64,000 nt of DNA. Origin: Semisulcospira habei. Taxonomy: Eukaryota > Mollusca > Gastropoda > Semisulcospiridae. Shown here piece by piece: positions 12,330 to 26,900 of this stretch (its first letter is position 1; each line of letters starts with the position of its first letter). The DNA lies in the NCBI GenBank assembly GCA_036245525.1, contig BTPG01000007.1:126569828-126633827 (forward strand), given 5' to 3'. The notes beneath the pieces were generated by a model. That model made no database searches. It was not told the origin of the DNA and saw only the letters and a list, made by a program, of their open reading frames with translations. The translations under genes and the position numbers were made by a program.

Positions 12330-12640
12330 TATTTTGACGTGCAGTGAGAGTCCGGCCATTGGAAGCAAGGTATAGTGTAGTCTTTTGTGCCAGGTTGAAG
12401 GTCAAAAAAAAAAAAAAAAAAGGTTGGACCCGCCCCTCCCCCCCCCCTCCCCCCCCCCCCTCCCCCCCCTCCCTCCCCCCCCCCCCCCCCCCCCCCGCTC
12501 CGTTGTTTGATATTTCGGCGACTGATGAATGTTTTCGGCCATTGGAAGCAAGGTGTAGCGTCGAGAGGCCTTTTGTGCCAGGTTAACGGTCCCAAACAAA
12601 TAGTTGAAACCACCCCTGAGGTAATTGTTCCGCCCCTGGT
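12330..12640 (+). repeat. Two partial copies of an AGGGGCGGATC-type dispersed repeat
   Basis: 'ggccattggaagcaaggt' followed by 'cttttgtgccaggtt' occurs at 12352-12400 and again at 12537-12586, separated by an A run and a C-rich tract. It ends in 'aattgttccgcccctgg', matching 14580-14650 and, inverted, 41715-41850. No coding capacity was seen. Homopolymer runs sit in the middle of each copy. Confidence 0.6.
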
Positions 12641-12690
12641 GTGTGTGTGTGTGTGTGTGTGTTGGGGGGGGGGGGGGGGTATGTGTGTGT
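12639..12690. repeat. (GT)n and G tract
   Basis: A short GT run followed by 17 or so G bases and another short GT run. Confidence 0.85.
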
Positions 12691-12699
12691 TTTCAAACG

Positions 12700-13285
12700 C
12701 CCAAATTGCGTACACAGGTGATTTGATGGGGAAAATGTTAACAATGTACGATACCGTACACATTGAATATCAAACATATCAAACGCGCCATAGTTTAATG
12801 TGCTCCTGACTTAGATCGTCACAAAGGATGTCTCATGCATTTGGCTGTTTAGGCTTACTGGACGGTCTGCTCGGCCGTTGGCCCACCACTTGGGATATTC
12901 GAAAACGGGCTAAATGCCTTTTAGCACAGTAACAGTACTGTTTTTACCGACATCGTCTGTGTGGTTAGTTCTTTTTGTGTCGGACTGTTGGATTGTGCCG
13001 TCTATCAGGATGTTATACGCTGCTATGATCTGCCATAATAGTGTATTTTTATTAGGATCATAGATAGCTCAGTTCACTATTGACATAGTCTAAAAGTAAA
13101 CTTCGGAATACATCTAGGCAAGGTGGGCATTTTATGTGTTGCCCCTGATGATCGTAACAGAAAAGACACATCTCTGAACTGCTGTTTCGATTCCACATGC
13201 GCACATTTTAATGGCAAACCCTTACCTTGACCAGCCATTCTTTAAAAGCACGACACTGCAACATACACACGCATACGCACGCACC
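12700..13285. other. Unassigned sequence
   Basis: No coding or repeat feature was recognised. Confidence 0.35.
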
Positions 13286-13288
13286 GTG

Positions 13289-13408
<120 letters not shown>

Positions 13409-13653
13409 TGATCAACAAATGATCTCGACATTAGAACTGCTATTCCATTGAAACTAGTATTAGAATCCCCTCATTCATACGCCGGTTTGTCTCTGACGTA
13501 AGGTAAATAGATGTGTTGTGCAGCTCGTATTACAGGTGCCCTACTAGTCTATACGCTTATTTTTTTTCATTCCATTCCGATTGAGGCAGCACAACTGTAG
13601 TCATATATAATTGTAGCCTCAGTCTTACACTAATTAGAAACATACTGTAAGCT

Positions 13654-13654
<1 letters not shown>

Positions 13655-13722
<68 letters not shown>
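13655..13722. repeat. (GT)n microsatellite
   Basis: A pure GT run of about 68 bp, followed by a C-rich tract. Confidence 0.95.
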
Positions 13723-13725
<3 letters not shown>

Positions 13726-13759
13726 ATTGTTTCCCCCCCTTCCCCCTCCCCCCCCCCCC

Positions 13760-14280
13760 ACACACACACATTCTAACCCATCTGCCTCCATTTTTTTTTT
13801 AATTTATGCCCAGCATTGACGTAGTGCTCACACTCTTAGCATAAACTGACTAATTTCCACCACACTTCAAAGCCTGAAAAATTACATAAACTTTAGCTGT
13901 AAAAATTCATATTCTGGAAACGTAATGAAAATCCATCCGCTTTAAGCTCACAATACTTTTATATGACGGGACCCAATTTTTCAAACTGTGTAAATATGAA
14001 GTGCACATATATTACTGGAAGTATTTTAGCACATAAAAAGTCTTTTGTGTGTGTATAATTCCATTAATCATAGAAGAAGTGCATCAGAACACTGCACCTA
14101 AAAATTGGTGCCATATTCATAGGGTCCAAATATGGAATGTTGTGACGTCATCATGTATAAAAAGAAGACTATAATAAAGTTTAATATTTTCTGAATTCCC
14201 GATAAGGACGAACACAGCGATACCAAATAATAAGTATTTTCGTGTAGTTATCATAGCTTTACTGTCCAACTAGTGCCCCT
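13760..14280. other. AT-rich unassigned sequence
   Basis: No coding or repeat feature was recognised. Confidence 0.35.
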
Positions 14281-14655
14281 ACCCCCCCCCCCCCCCCAAA
14301 AAAAAAAAAAAAAAAAAATGGCGGGGTGGGTTCGGTCAAACTCTGTGATATCTTCGATACGGTGTTTATTTTTGGCAAACACCTAGGCATCTACGTGGTT
14401 TTGGATAGACTTTCAGAAAAACATAGTCTTCGATCCCCCGCAGGGGGAGGTGGGGATGGGGGAGGGGGGGGGAGAATATGGAGGGCCAAAGGTCTAGAGA
14501 GGTCAGAATCGTACTCCTCCCTCCGTTGTTTTATTTTTCAGACACTGGCAGTAAGGTCTAGCCGGGAGGTCTTTTTGCATCAGGTCGAATGACCCAAACA
14601 AAAAGTTGGAACATCCCCCCACCCTTCCAGGTAACTGATCCGCCCCTGGCAAGAG
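14281..14655 (+). repeat. AGGGGCGGATC-type dispersed repeat copy
   Basis: After C and A tracts (14281-14318) and a G-rich middle, the segment 'cactggcagtaaggtctag' to 'aactgatccgcccctggc' aligns with 12530-12642. The far end, read in reverse, is GCCAGGGGCGGATCAGTTAC, like the start of the inverted copy at 41722. Confidence 0.55.
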
Positions 14656-14905
14656 GTGGTCAGGCCAGTGATTTACACGAAAAAAAGGCTTTCAAGAGGA
14701 ATCTAGAAAACTATGCGCAACAGACTGTACCGCCGGAAGGAATATAAGTTGCAAGAGAACTTTAGACGATTACAAAGAGACGAAAAAGAAAAAAGAGAAG
14801 ACATTAACACCGAAAGGAGTAAGAATTTGTTTCATTTAAAAAGCCCCAATCAGTTTCTAGTCGTATTACTGAGAAGTAAATTGCTCTTCAAACATATAGT
14901 TCCTC

Positions 14906-15038
<133 letters not shown>

Positions 15039-15099
15039 AGGAAGGAGAGGGGGGGTGGGGGCTGGGGATGGAGAGTGGGTAGGGGTGGGGGTTGGAGAA

Positions 15100-16160
15100 C
15101 ATATGATTGGTGATGTCTGTTTAACAGTTTTTTGGTAATAACATTCATTTTGTACTGATAGTATAGTCTGCTGTAAATCCTTATCAATAATCAAGTTGAC
15201 CTACTATTTCATGGACGATGCATAATTCTGTCTTAAATTTGCATGCGTTTCTTTGCGTTGGGTGGAGGGAGGAATTAGAAGGAGGAAAAAGAACAAGTAA
15301 TTGGTGATAATTTCTCATTAATCTTTTTGTGCATGCAGCGCCAGGTACTGTTTACAGTTCTTGGGGTTGTATGCATAAGGGGGTTAACGTGGCATGTGCG
15401 TGTAATCACTATTTGGCTTCGTTAATAGATTGTTGGTAATATCTATTGCAAGTTGAAAATATATGCTTCCTGACCAGTTTAAATTAATTAACGGATCATG
15501 TGAGACTGTAATTAAAACAAACAAACAAACAAACAAACAAAAAATAGGGGGGGGGGGGGGGGGCTTCTGGTGGGTTTTTCTTTTTGTTTTTGTTTGTTTT
15601 GTTTTTTTTACTCAAAAGTTGGTGGTTTGTGTGTGTGTTAATGTGTGTGCGCTTGTGCTACAAGTCAAACTATTCTTACAGAAACAAGGAAGTGCCTGAG
15701 TTATTTATATATCTTGTTTTTCTATTGCGCTTGGCACGTTCATTTACTACTTTTCACAAAGACAATCTTTAATTTAGAGACAGCAAACATCAGAAACAAA
15801 TATTTTAGAATCAAAGCTCTTGAAAATATTTGTTTCTTTTAACTGAAAAAGAACCAGTTCTCTGTAGTGCACACAAATAGCGCACGTATATGCCGAGTTC
15901 CCCTTCAGAAAGCATAGAACGTAACAAGCATACGCCAAGGGACTGAACTCTGACATTGACCTCGCTTTTTAAGTAAACCTTATGAAGCAGTGATCTGTCT
16001 TATAATATGCTGTCTTTGATAATACTGACGTGTTTGGCGCTTTTACGTCTCTGTCATCGTCTCAGTAGTGAAAAACAGGCAAGGGTCTCTTCCGCGCAGC
16101 CTCTTCCAGGGCCGACTCTTTGGTGGGGTGAAACGTGGTTCGAAATTTTTCAAAATGAAT
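15100..16160. other. Unassigned AT-rich sequence
   Basis: An (AAAC)n run and a G tract lie at 15515-15563. Small frames here have no recognisable features. Confidence 0.35.
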
Positions 16161-16174
16161 TAATTATCATTCAT

Positions 16175-16255
16175 AAAGTTAATAAGGTACAATGCTGGCT
16201 AACAAACTCTTTCAATGTCTTTCTTTATTCTAGCTATATCCAACATATCTAGTAA
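16175..16255 (+). repeat. Fragment of the AAAGTCCCTTCTAT element
   Basis: 'ataaggtacaatgctggcta' through 'ttctagctatatcc' matches 4560-4615 and 36325-36385. Confidence 0.6.
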
Positions 16256-16432
16256 GAGTAAGAAAAATTACGCACTCTAATGCGGATCAAGCGGTTTTTG
16301 TGAAACGATCATTTCTCAATAATATGTAAACTAATTTTTAACAAATCAGAAAAATACCTGAAATATTTCTTTTAAAGACAATATTTTAACGTTTTAAGCT
16401 TATCCGTCCACAAACGCGGGCTCTAGTCGTTG

Positions 16433-16433
<1 letters not shown>

Positions 16434-16513
<80 letters not shown>
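16434..16513. repeat. (CA)n microsatellite inside a TIR-element fragment
   Basis: A pure CA run of about 78 bp. 'gcggcactttggagctagac' to 'agaagtgacgtaatctta' (16514-16580) follows it and aligns with the flanks of the CA runs at 10303 and 38306. Confidence 0.95.
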
Positions 16514-16514
<1 letters not shown>

Positions 16515-16639
16515 GGCACTTTGGAGCTAGACTTACGTTCAACAGCATTGCTAGCGAAGCTAGAAGTGACGTAATCTTATCATGTTACCACACGTTTACA
16601 GTATCATGCGCGTGTATGGGAAAAAATTTTCGAGCGTAC

Positions 16640-17190
16640 GTTTACTAAGTATTCAATCACTACTGCATAATAAGGAACTCCTTAATGTTTCAGCATGAGC
16701 ATATTTTCCGTTTCCTTTTTGAGAAATGCAGGTATCAAGATTGAATGTTTTGGACCTGAAAAGGATTTTGGGAAGAAAAGTATATTAAGCACATTTATGA
16801 ATATTAATTTACTTGTTATACAATATATCAATACATGTGTCAAAGAAAAGAAAACATGGAGTAGGTTCCCACTCTCATACACATGCAGGGGCAAGAGCGG
16901 GTACGGCTCAAGTCAAACATGTCATACATGTCTAAAGGAAAAGTCAAACAGGTCATACAGTCATGTCTAAAGGAAGCATGGCATACTATGTCTGCCCCCC
17001 CCCCTCCCCTCCCTCCCCCCCCCCCTCATTTGTTGCTTGGTCTTGGGTTTAAATGGATTAAACTCTTTTTGAACAGTACAGCCGGTAGTCATAAAATCCA
17101 AAATGACAAAGCAGGTCACGTAGGCTATATCACCATTGTGACATTATTCACCAGCACTTTCAACTGGCTACCACAAGTGAACAATACACC
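16640..17190. other. Unassigned sequence with short tandem units
   Basis: Two imperfect copies of 'aagtcaaacatgtcatacat' plus 'gtctaaagga' lie at 16908-16976. A C-rich tract follows at 16996-17024. The part next to 17193 would be intron on the Ig-gene model. Confidence 0.4.
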
Positions 17191-17193
17191 GAC

Positions 17194-17339
17194 CTTCCGA
17201 TGAAAATTGAACATGTCCACGCTTTCTCCATCAGCCAAGTGAACCCCCCAGCGGAAGCTGACTGTATCGCCCGCACAGGCTTCCAGTTTTGTTCGATCCG
17301 CCAGAGTTTCGTCCCACACCAATGCTTGCACTGTGTCTG
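17194..17339 (-). CDS. Exon encoding the first half of an Ig-like domain
   Basis: Reading 17339 down to 17194 on the minus strand gives 2 bases plus 48 codons. The translation contains LEACAGDTVSFRWGVHLADG and ESVDMFNFHRK. This is the B-strand Cys followed by a SFRW block and the loop into the C' strand that opens an Ig domain. An acceptor precedes it (CTGTATTGACAG) and the exon starts in phase 1, as Ig-domain exons usually do. It ends AAG|GTCGGT, a plausible but not strong donor, in phase 0. That phase matches the exon at 2080-2299, so the intron would be about 14.9 kb and filled with repeats. Upstream exons (leader or further domains) were not identified and may lie outside the window. The product is probably a secreted or membrane Ig-superfamily protein; the role is not inferable. 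Confidence 0.55.
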
Positions 17340-17340
17340 C

Positions 17341-18079
17341 TGTCAATACAGGGATATTATAGATGGAAGTACTACGCAGGTGTGATACGCATGTGTTGTA
17401 ATTAAATGGAAGAAGATAACGACTGTGTTCTTTTAGATAAATGTTGTGAAGTTGCCCAGATTAAATGGACGAGATGAGATAGAGTGTAAGCGTATGGGTG
17501 GTATTAATTACTGTGACATGCAAGTACTATTTTACTGTTCTATGTGGACTAGTGGTCGAATTTGTACACTCATATAATTTATTATTTACATGTAATTGCT
17601 GTTTATAGACGGAGGCAAAAAATTCTTCCTGTTTTGTTCTCTAGATGCCAATAAAAGTATTTTATTTCGATTTGATTGATTTGATCTTACTTATTTTGTT
17701 TGATTTATTTGATTTTGATGTTGTTTCCAATTTAATTGATGGCGACCAGGCCTAAGATTGCCCGAGTATCACAACAAATCATACGGTAATGAATACGTTA
17801 GATTTTATCTTATCTAACATTAAAATCTTACATGCTGTATACACCAGGGTGTAGAAACACATCCACACAGTGACTATTTGCGTTGTGTCAAACATCGTTT
17901 CCAACCTGATCACTGGAAGCTGGTAAAGACAAAACGTAAATTGTTACAAATATACTAATGCTCAAAACTTCAGGGCCACTTTTTATCGCAGACGCACCGC
18001 CAACACCACACAAATAATGTAACAATACTTGGAGTCAGTACTTTGCTAATTTATTCAGTAACATTTTCATTTAAGTTTT
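17341..18079. other. Unassigned AT-rich sequence
   Basis: No coding or repeat feature was recognised. Next to 17340 it would be an intron or upstream region of the Ig-gene model. Confidence 0.35.
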
Positions 18080-19145
18080 GAGTAAATCAAGCAATTGCAA
18101 CAACTGCAGTAGGTTAGAATGTTCACCCACCCCTCATTTGAAAAGTCACACAAGACTGGTCCAGTCAGTAGCGAGTGTACCCACCGTTTGCAGCCAATCA
18201 TTCAATGCAGCGTTGACGCATGGAGTTCACCAGGGTTCGGAGAACATGTTGTGGGATCGCTTCCCACTCTTGATGCAGGAAATGAGTCAGCTAGGGGGCG
18301 CCTTGAGGTGGGGGGGGGGGGGTGTGGTTGCTGACTACAGGTTGCCCCAGCACGTCCCAGAGGTGCTCGATGGGAGCCAGATCATGATGCCCCGTTGCTC
18401 AAGGTACTCATCCACTACACGGGCGCGATGAGGTCGAGCGTTGTCGTCCTGGAGAACAGCATTGTCGCCTATGGCTTGGAGAGCTGGCTGGATGAGGGTC
18501 TGCAAATCTGGTCCGGATAGCGCAGTTCAGTCAGGGTGCCTCGGATGACGAGGAGGGGGATCCTGCATTCCCTGCTGAAACCTGCCTAGACCATGACTGA
18601 GCCTCCTCCGTAGCGATGCACTTCTTGGACGCATCCATCCGTGAATCGCTCGCCCTGGCGTCTCCAGACCATACCCTGCCGTCGTTTAGGGACACAGTGA
18701 ACAGTGACTCATCAGTAAACAGAACCTGAGTCCACTGGAGTCTGTTCCACCTCACATGTTGACAACACCAGGCAACCCGGGCTCTGCGGTGAGCTGGAGT
18801 GGAGGGTATCCTCACTGCTGCTCTGCATTAAGCCAGGCCAATTTCGCGCAGACGTCGGTAGACTGTGCTTCTGCTGACGTTAACGTTTGCAGCTTGCATC
18901 AGTTGACGTCGCAGAGTGGTTGACATGACAGTTCGGTCGCGCAGAGCCGCCACACAGAGGTATCTGTCCTCCCTTCTGCTGGTGCAGCGCGGGCGTCCTG
19001 AGCAGGGTCGTCGTTCTGCCCTTTCAGTTTCTTGGAATCGTGCCAGCAGCATCTGGATCACTAAATGGGACACCCCAAGGAGTCTCCTAGCTTCTCGTCC
19101 AGAAATTCCATCCTGCAGCCATGTTAGCGCCCGGCTTTGATCTTA
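18080..19145 (-). pseudogene. Dead Tc1/mariner-type transposase
   Basis: The minus strand carries recognisable transposase blocks in several frames. The N-terminal helix-turn-helix region (ETERAERRPCSGRPRCTSRR, then VNVSRSTVYRRLREIGL) is at 19073-18830. The first catalytic Asp block, WTQVLFTDESLFTVSLNDGR, lies near 18730-18680, with RYGGGSVMV* near 18600. The second, DDNARPHRARVVDEYLEQRG, is at about 18460-18385, and DLAPIEHLWDVLGQPV, containing the third acidic residue, lies near 18375. Frame changes, a stop after GGGSVMV and a deletion before the DLAPIE block (the usual W-P-A-x-S-P is missing) show it is inactive. Terminal inverted repeats were not located with certainty. Confidence 0.85.
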
Positions 19146-20763
19146 TGGCGTTAGGCTTCGTCGTGGTGGCATGGTTAGGAAAGTGACAATTATGCCCCTA
19201 CTGTACCGATATTTGTAGAGAAACAGAAGTGCTCAGTGTTCACGACTGACCCCTTTAGCACGTGCATCACGACTTTACCGAGTCTTTCCACCTCCTTGCC
19301 TTTGGTACGCTTGCCAATATTGCTCAACGTTTCACAAAAACTGACAATGTTTCACGTGCATTTGACACGTTCGTGGAAATTGATGAATTGGTGTCTATTG
19401 TTCCCTGTACAGTGGACTGTTTACAGTCAACTTTTAACCCATTTGGATCGAAAGAACATTGTATTTTATTAGCGTACTTGCGACGATAAACAATTACACA
19501 AAAAAAGTGGGCTGGCCCTTAAGGTTTGACCATAAATACTTTCGTGCCTCCTTAAGCATAGGGGACCGTAATAAGGTCGAGATTTTGAATTTTCGAGCCG
19601 TCCTCAGAAGGCACACAATATTTCAGTGGGAAATCTCCTACTGACAAGCCAAAAAAAAAAGGTTATATTGTTTTCAAAAAAAAAATGTTATATTGTTTTT
19701 TAATCAAACGAAATACTTTAAAAGGGCACACTTTCTTTCTAATGAGATGAAGAATTGAGGCATTTTTGGAATCATCGAAAATACTTATGATTAAAAAATG
19801 CATTTTTATGCACGAGGCAGAATAGTGTATTGAACTGTCATGATCGCAGCATATTTTGTTCTAGTGTGGCAGTGTGGACTTTGTTAATCGGACTATACTG
19901 TTTGTTACATCAATTATCAATTCGCACTATCTAAAAAGCTTAGAGATCCTTGTCGCTGACGTTGCCAATACTCGCCCGTAGTGTTTTCTGTTGTTCCCTC
20001 CTCCCTTCCAGCTGCAGTCGGCGGGTGAACTTTCCTCAGCTGAAATGATACGTCACCTAGTTGCTTACTATTGATAAGCGCCCAAGATTGTAACATAACG
20101 ACTTTACCTTGGATACCTAGTGAGGTATGGCAAAAATTTTGCGCGTTGGCATGACTTTCGTGTCTAATCTGCTGCTTTTGCGTCACTTACACATGATTTG
20201 TCTTTCATCGCGTGCCTCCAACACTCAAACAGCGGTGGGGCTCATGGAGAATTTGGCTCTTGCTGACACAACTGACATATATTTGTTTGCAGTTGGGGTT
20301 CCTTGGGACTGAATTAAGAAAGACTCCAGAGCAATATTTAGGTCCAGTGGTAGAGAAGAGAATAAGACATATGTCCAAAAACCAAGTTTAAGTCGCTACA
20401 TCACTTCAAGATGACGCGCGCAGTTGGGAATGCTTTTAGACAGACAAAATGGCGCATTACTGTCTGCCGGAAGGGAGTGGGGCTAAACAGTTCTTCCAAG
20501 AGCAAACTTTGTTGGCTTAGGAGTGACAGAAAATGTGAAACAGTATAAATGTAGTCACCAATCGTCTATGCATCCGCTATTCAGCCGTCGTGTGTACATG
20601 CACGCGTTTGTCTAAGGCAATTTCTTAGGGACTATAACATCCGCAGACTTTAATTGTAGTTTACAAGAACAGCTTTACCTACAGATTTCACCTGTAGAAA
20701 AGGTCAAGGTCATCATAGGTCGATGTGTTTGTAAAGATTAGCTATTTTTTGCACACACATTTT
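19146..20763. other. Unassigned sequence
   Basis: Overlapping plus-strand frames at 19236-19489 and both-strand frames at 19917-20312 show no family resemblance. 'aaaaggtcaaggtcatcata' at about 20697 may be a stray unit of the 'gaccttgacctt' repeats. No promoter or RNA gene was recognised. Confidence 0.35.
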
Positions 20764-21349
20764 AAAGTCCCTAACATTTTAAGACGGGTCGCGGGGGGAG
20801 GGGGTGGGGGGAGAGGGAGGGGGAGGGGGGGGGGCGAATTTAATAGTATGTCCATGATGTCAAAGGCGGGCAGGCCTAAACCTCTAAGAAATACGTTCTT
20901 AAAAGGGTGGCTAAGAGAGCCTCCGAGTATATTGTAACTGAATGTCTCATTGAGGAAATAAACAACCGTTCATAGAAAGTCGGTTGACCCAGATTAGAGT
21001 AATTTTTATCATATATTATTTACTTGAACATTTCGATATAGCAAGTTTGGTAAAGACATTGGTTGAATTCGTTAGCCAGCTTCAACTTCTTTAGTAAAAA
21101 TTAATTCTTTTCAGAAAAAGAATTAAAACAGAAAGAAAAAAAAAACTTGACTTCTAGATAAAGTCAGACAGTGGCGGTGACGTAAAAGAGGCAGCTCGTC
21201 ACCACGCAGACATTGACATAATACTCTAAATATTTCGGGGTTTTATCTCTCCCTCTCTCTGTCTTTCTCTCTCTCTGTCTTGAAAGATAGGCATTGCTAT
21301 GCCTAAAACTTTTATCCTGAATGAAAACATTTCATCATCATCATCATCA

Positions 21350-21392
<43 letters not shown>

Positions 21393-21721
21393 AAAACAGA
21401 TCTATATAGCCCTGCTCATACGCCATATAAAACGGCGAGGAACAATCTATCCATACCAAGACCGCGTCTCGATATATTCAAAACTAGTTTGTCTTACTGA
21501 GGAGCGAAATTATGGAATTTGTTGCCGATCGACATTGCTGAGGCTCCGTCTTTGTCCACATTTAGGGCCCGCCGGCTTATGTCGGCAGCTGAAAGAAACT
21601 TGAGCCCATAGTTGTGTAGTTGTGTCGGCGTGACTCGAGCGCCTTGAGTTGTATTGCCGAATTTGTTGTTGCTGTTATTGTTCAAACTAAGTTTTAACGT
21701 TCATGTTTAAATCAGGTTCTC

Positions 21722-21808
<87 letters not shown>

Positions 21809-22338
21809 CTGCTACATTAGCCATTTGATGATCACGTTTTGCCTTTTCATTTTAATTAGGTTTATATATCCTGGCGCATGATCATCTATGCCTCTTGGAG
21901 ATGTTTGGAGCGCGCGCGCACGCGCACGCATTAATACGCACACACACGTCGACGCGCTTTCAGAAGAGAATGCAAGTGACCCGTGTACTTAGTATATCAT
22001 GTAGCTAGGTAAAGTCAACCTGCTTCGCACAAATTATAGCAAGACTGAAATTGTACCGTGAAGGTCTAGTTTTGTTACCATTTTCTCAAGCCTATGAAGC
22101 GAAAGTGAAACTCATATCACGTAAAATATAAAATTACGTAAAAACTAAAACTTACGTCATGACAAATGACGTTTGACAAATCAATGACGGGTATGTCCTG
22201 CGCCCATTATAGAACTCACTGACGCATTGGCAGATCTGCGAGACTTTTTCAATACGAGATAATTCAACATCAGAATCAGGTCAAAGGAAGAGACCATTGA
22301 CAGCAAGGACAAATATACTAATATATAGAAGGCACTTT
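20764..22338 (-). mobile_element. Non-autonomous TIR element, inverted copy
   Basis: It starts with AAAGTCCCTA (20764) and ends with ATAGAAGGCACTTT (22325-22338), inverted termini of the same type as the element at 35650-38514. Internal blocks are in reverse order to that copy: 'gtccatgatgtcaaaggcgg', 'agagagcctccgagtat', 'aagtcggttgacccagatta', 'gttagccagcttcaacttct', 'gtaaagtcaacctgcttcgc', 'caaatgacgtttgacaaatc'. CT (21352-21392) and GT (21725-21807) arrays lie inside. No coding capacity was found, so it would depend on a transposase supplied elsewhere. The superfamily is unknown. Confidence 0.75.
21725..21807. repeat. (GT)n microsatellite
   Basis: A pure GT run of about 82 bp inside the inverted TIR element. 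Confidence 0.95.
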
Positions 22339-22607
22339 GTGGGTTATGGTTCATCCCATCTTTTTAAAAAGTTAACTTTAGTGTGATGAAGCTCTATGCC
22401 CATGCATAGAGTTCTCACAGGGTTTTTGCATTGTACGGTCGTGTCAGCGGTATTTTGTGTAACGGATATTCCGTGTATGCACGAGGTTACTTGGGCTCAA
22501 GGGTGCTATTCTATCAGTGAGGACGGACGTATGTCAGATACGACACTAGCAGTATTCCAAGACTCTGAGACCTAGATTTCACTGAGGTATGTTTTTATAT
22601 AAAAAAT

Positions 22608-22758
22608 CAATCCAGACCAAAAAGGTGACTGCCAAGCGTGTAATATGCAAAGAAGTACCCAACGGAGAAAGAAACACGCTTAGAAAAGACGGGTACAACA
22701 CAATTTATTAATATTTCGGGTAAATACCCTTTGTCAATATAGACAAACAAACAAACAG
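22608..22758 (+). repeat. 5' pseudo-LTR of the Penelope-like element
   Basis: Aligned by eye with 25008-25158. It lacks 'cggcactgaa' and has 'acaaacaaacaaacag' at its end where the 3' copy has a single 'acaaacag'. Confidence 0.8.
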
Positions 22759-22989
22759 AGAGATTAGCCGCTACTTATCTTCATTGGCAAAAGGAATGTG
22801 GCAACTGAAGGAGGTGACGTAAAATAAAAGAAAAGGAAGAACAAAAGTGCGGAAAGAGTAAAAATGACGTCAACGAAAATCGTAAGAGAGAGACTCGGAA
22901 AGAATCTGAGATCTGAAGACGAGAGACAAGAGTGTGTGCAAGCACGTGCAGGAGCGAGCAAAAGAAAAGGCGTGTAGGTGAGGCCAGAG

Positions 22990-25072
<2,083 letters not shown>

Positions 25073-25246
25073 GACTGAAACAAGCTTAGAAAAGACAGTT
25101 ACTACAACACAATTTATTAATATTTTGGGTAAATACCCTTTTCAAAATAGACAAACAGCCGCGGTGCGACTGACTCGTGAGCAGTCAGTCGCGCCAGCTA
25201 CTTGAGTCATTTCAAACGCAGAAGGAATAGTGCGGCAACTCACTGA

Positions 25247-25343
25247 TGTTGCGCCTAAAGGCGCCAAGCTATTCTGGCACCACCCTTGAACTATCATGCG
25301 ATCCATGTCTTGCTGCGGTGTGTCGGGGCTAAATGAGTTAACT
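25247..25343. repeat. Foldback MITE, right half
   Basis: 'gcgcctaaaggcgccaagct' to 'tcggggctaaatgagttaac' is the right arm of the GGCGCCAAGCT foldback family. The left arm has degenerated. It is the leftmost copy in the window. Confidence 0.6.
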
Positions 25344-25355
25344 AGTTTGGGGTGT

Positions 25356-25590
25356 AATGGCGTTCACAGTCAGTCCGGCACCGCCGGGAGTCATGATAAG
25401 TCATAGTGTTCGGCCCCGATTAAGGGGCGGGTTATGGGATCGACATCTATTCAGTGCCGTTGTAGACGACCTGAACTCTGATCAGTTCAGGCGCTCTGCC
25501 TCTGTGCTATTTGAAGTTGACTTACCAGGACCTTTTAATGGACATGCTATTCAGCAGAGCCCGTCTGTTTGAACTCACGGAAATGCAATA
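25356..25590 (-). repeat. SINE-related fragment (same family as 44066-44345)
   Basis: It shares 'acgacctgaactctgatcag', 'ttaccaggacctttt' and 'ggacatgctattcag' with the SINE at 44066-44345, in the same orientation. The tRNA-like end is degraded and no tail is visible. Confidence 0.6.
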
Positions 25591-25676
25591 CCCTTCCCCA
25601 CCCGTATCCGCCGACGGTTTTAGTGTAAGGGAAATAACTACATACGTAGAGCCGCGCATAAATATTACGCTCCCCT

Positions 25677-25753
25677 TATGACAGACTTGCACCGACACCG
25701 ACATTTTTAAGCGCTACTTTTTTATGTTTTGTTTTTTGGGGGATGGGAGGGGA
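25677..25753 (+). repeat. Direct repeat, first copy
   Basis: 'ttatgacagacttgcaccga' through 'ggatgggagg' is matched at 26901-26977, so about 77 bp is repeated on each side of the LINE relic. Confidence 0.8.
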
Positions 25754-26870
25754 TGTTCAACCTGTTCTTCAGTGTGTCCTGACCCATGCAGTGCGTGACC
25801 TTGATAAGGGAGTGTACCTGAAGTACAGACTAGACGGCTCTCTCCCGGCTTCGTCGACTTCCGTCGACTGAACGCCAGGACCAATACCATGAGGCGCTGT
25901 TTGCCGATGACTGTGCACTGATGGCGCACACGGAGTCTGACCTCCTGACCATCGTCAACAGGTTCTCTGCGGAAGCCGGCCTCTCGACTGTTTGGCCTCA
26001 CCATCAGTCTCAACATGAAGACCGGAGTCCTGCACCAACCAGCCCCAGGCCTGCACAAGAGTTACCCCCCACCCCCACCCCAAGTGTATATCGAAGGCAC
26101 CGAGCTGAAGACTGTCGATCAGTTCAGGTACCTGGGGAGCATCATCTCTTCTGACGGTACTATCGACAAGGAAATCGCAGCTCGCATCAGCAAAGCCCTG
26201 GGTCGTCTGCGCACTCGATCGTGTGTTGAATAACAACAACGTCAAGCTCTCCAAGATCAAAGTCTACAAGGCAGTAGTCCTCCCCAGCCTCCTCTACGTC
26301 TGCGAGTCATGCACTACGCTGTACAAAAAGCACATCAAACAGCTTGAACGTTTCCACATGAGATCCCTGCGCTCTCTCATGGGCATCAAAAGGCAAGACA
26401 ACTGAGGTGACAAACCTGGAAGTCCTGGATAATGCTGGCTTAGTGAGTGTTGAAGCCTTGATCTTAAAGACACAACTTCGCTGGACAGGTCATGTCATAC
26501 GCATGGATGATTCTCGCATGCCACGCCAACTCCTGTATGGTGCACTCACAAAAGGCCACAGGAAGCAAGGACGGCCAAAGAAACGGCTTCAAAGACTGCA
26601 TAAAAGACAGCCTCAAGTACTGCGTCTTCCCAGTAAAGGTACTTGAAGCACAAGCAGAAGACAAATCTGGCTGGCGTGCCGCCACCAGGAAAGCCTGCAC
26701 GCTCTTTGAACACAATCAGCGCGAACGGATCACGCAGTGCCAGAGCTCGCAGAGAGACAGCGTCGACTCTCCCAACAGCTACGTTCCAGTGCCCCCATTG
26801 CCCTCGCAGGTGTGGCTCCAGGATTGGCTTGGCCAGCCACACCCGCACCCACAAATAGAAGTCATGCACA
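25735..26870 (+). pseudogene. LINE reverse-transcriptase C-terminal half with zinc finger
   Basis: Across several frames the order is: HAVRDLDKGVYLKYRLDGSL (about 25785-25840), a degraded DDCALMAHTESDLL palm-thumb region, VYIEGTELKTVDQFRYLGSI, LSKIKVYKAVVLPSLLYVCE, IKQLERFHMRSLRSLMGIKR, LKTQLRWTGHVIRMDDSRMP and GRPKKR. It ends in a C2H2 finger, FQCPHCPRRCGSRIGLASHT, before a stop near 26856. The 'YLGS...LLY..E.W' and 'RW.GHV.RM' blocks are typical of a widespread group of invertebrate LINE ORF2 C-termini. The N-terminal endonuclease and most of the palm are missing, and multiple frameshifts are present. The zinc finger also occurs at 4745-4930. Confidence 0.85.
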
Positions 26871-26900
26871 ATGACATCATCGGTTTCGATGGTCCATCCA

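Noticed and set aside
12320..12763. 147-codon minus-strand ORF rich in Gly and Pro
   Set aside because: Created by C/G homopolymers and a GT run, with no conserved segment.
18080..18431. 117-codon plus-strand ORF
   Set aside because: Antisense shadow of the Tc1-type transposase C-terminus.
19236..19489. Overlapping plus-strand ORFs near the Tc1 relic
   Set aside because: Both frames are short and neither resembles a known protein; probably chance.
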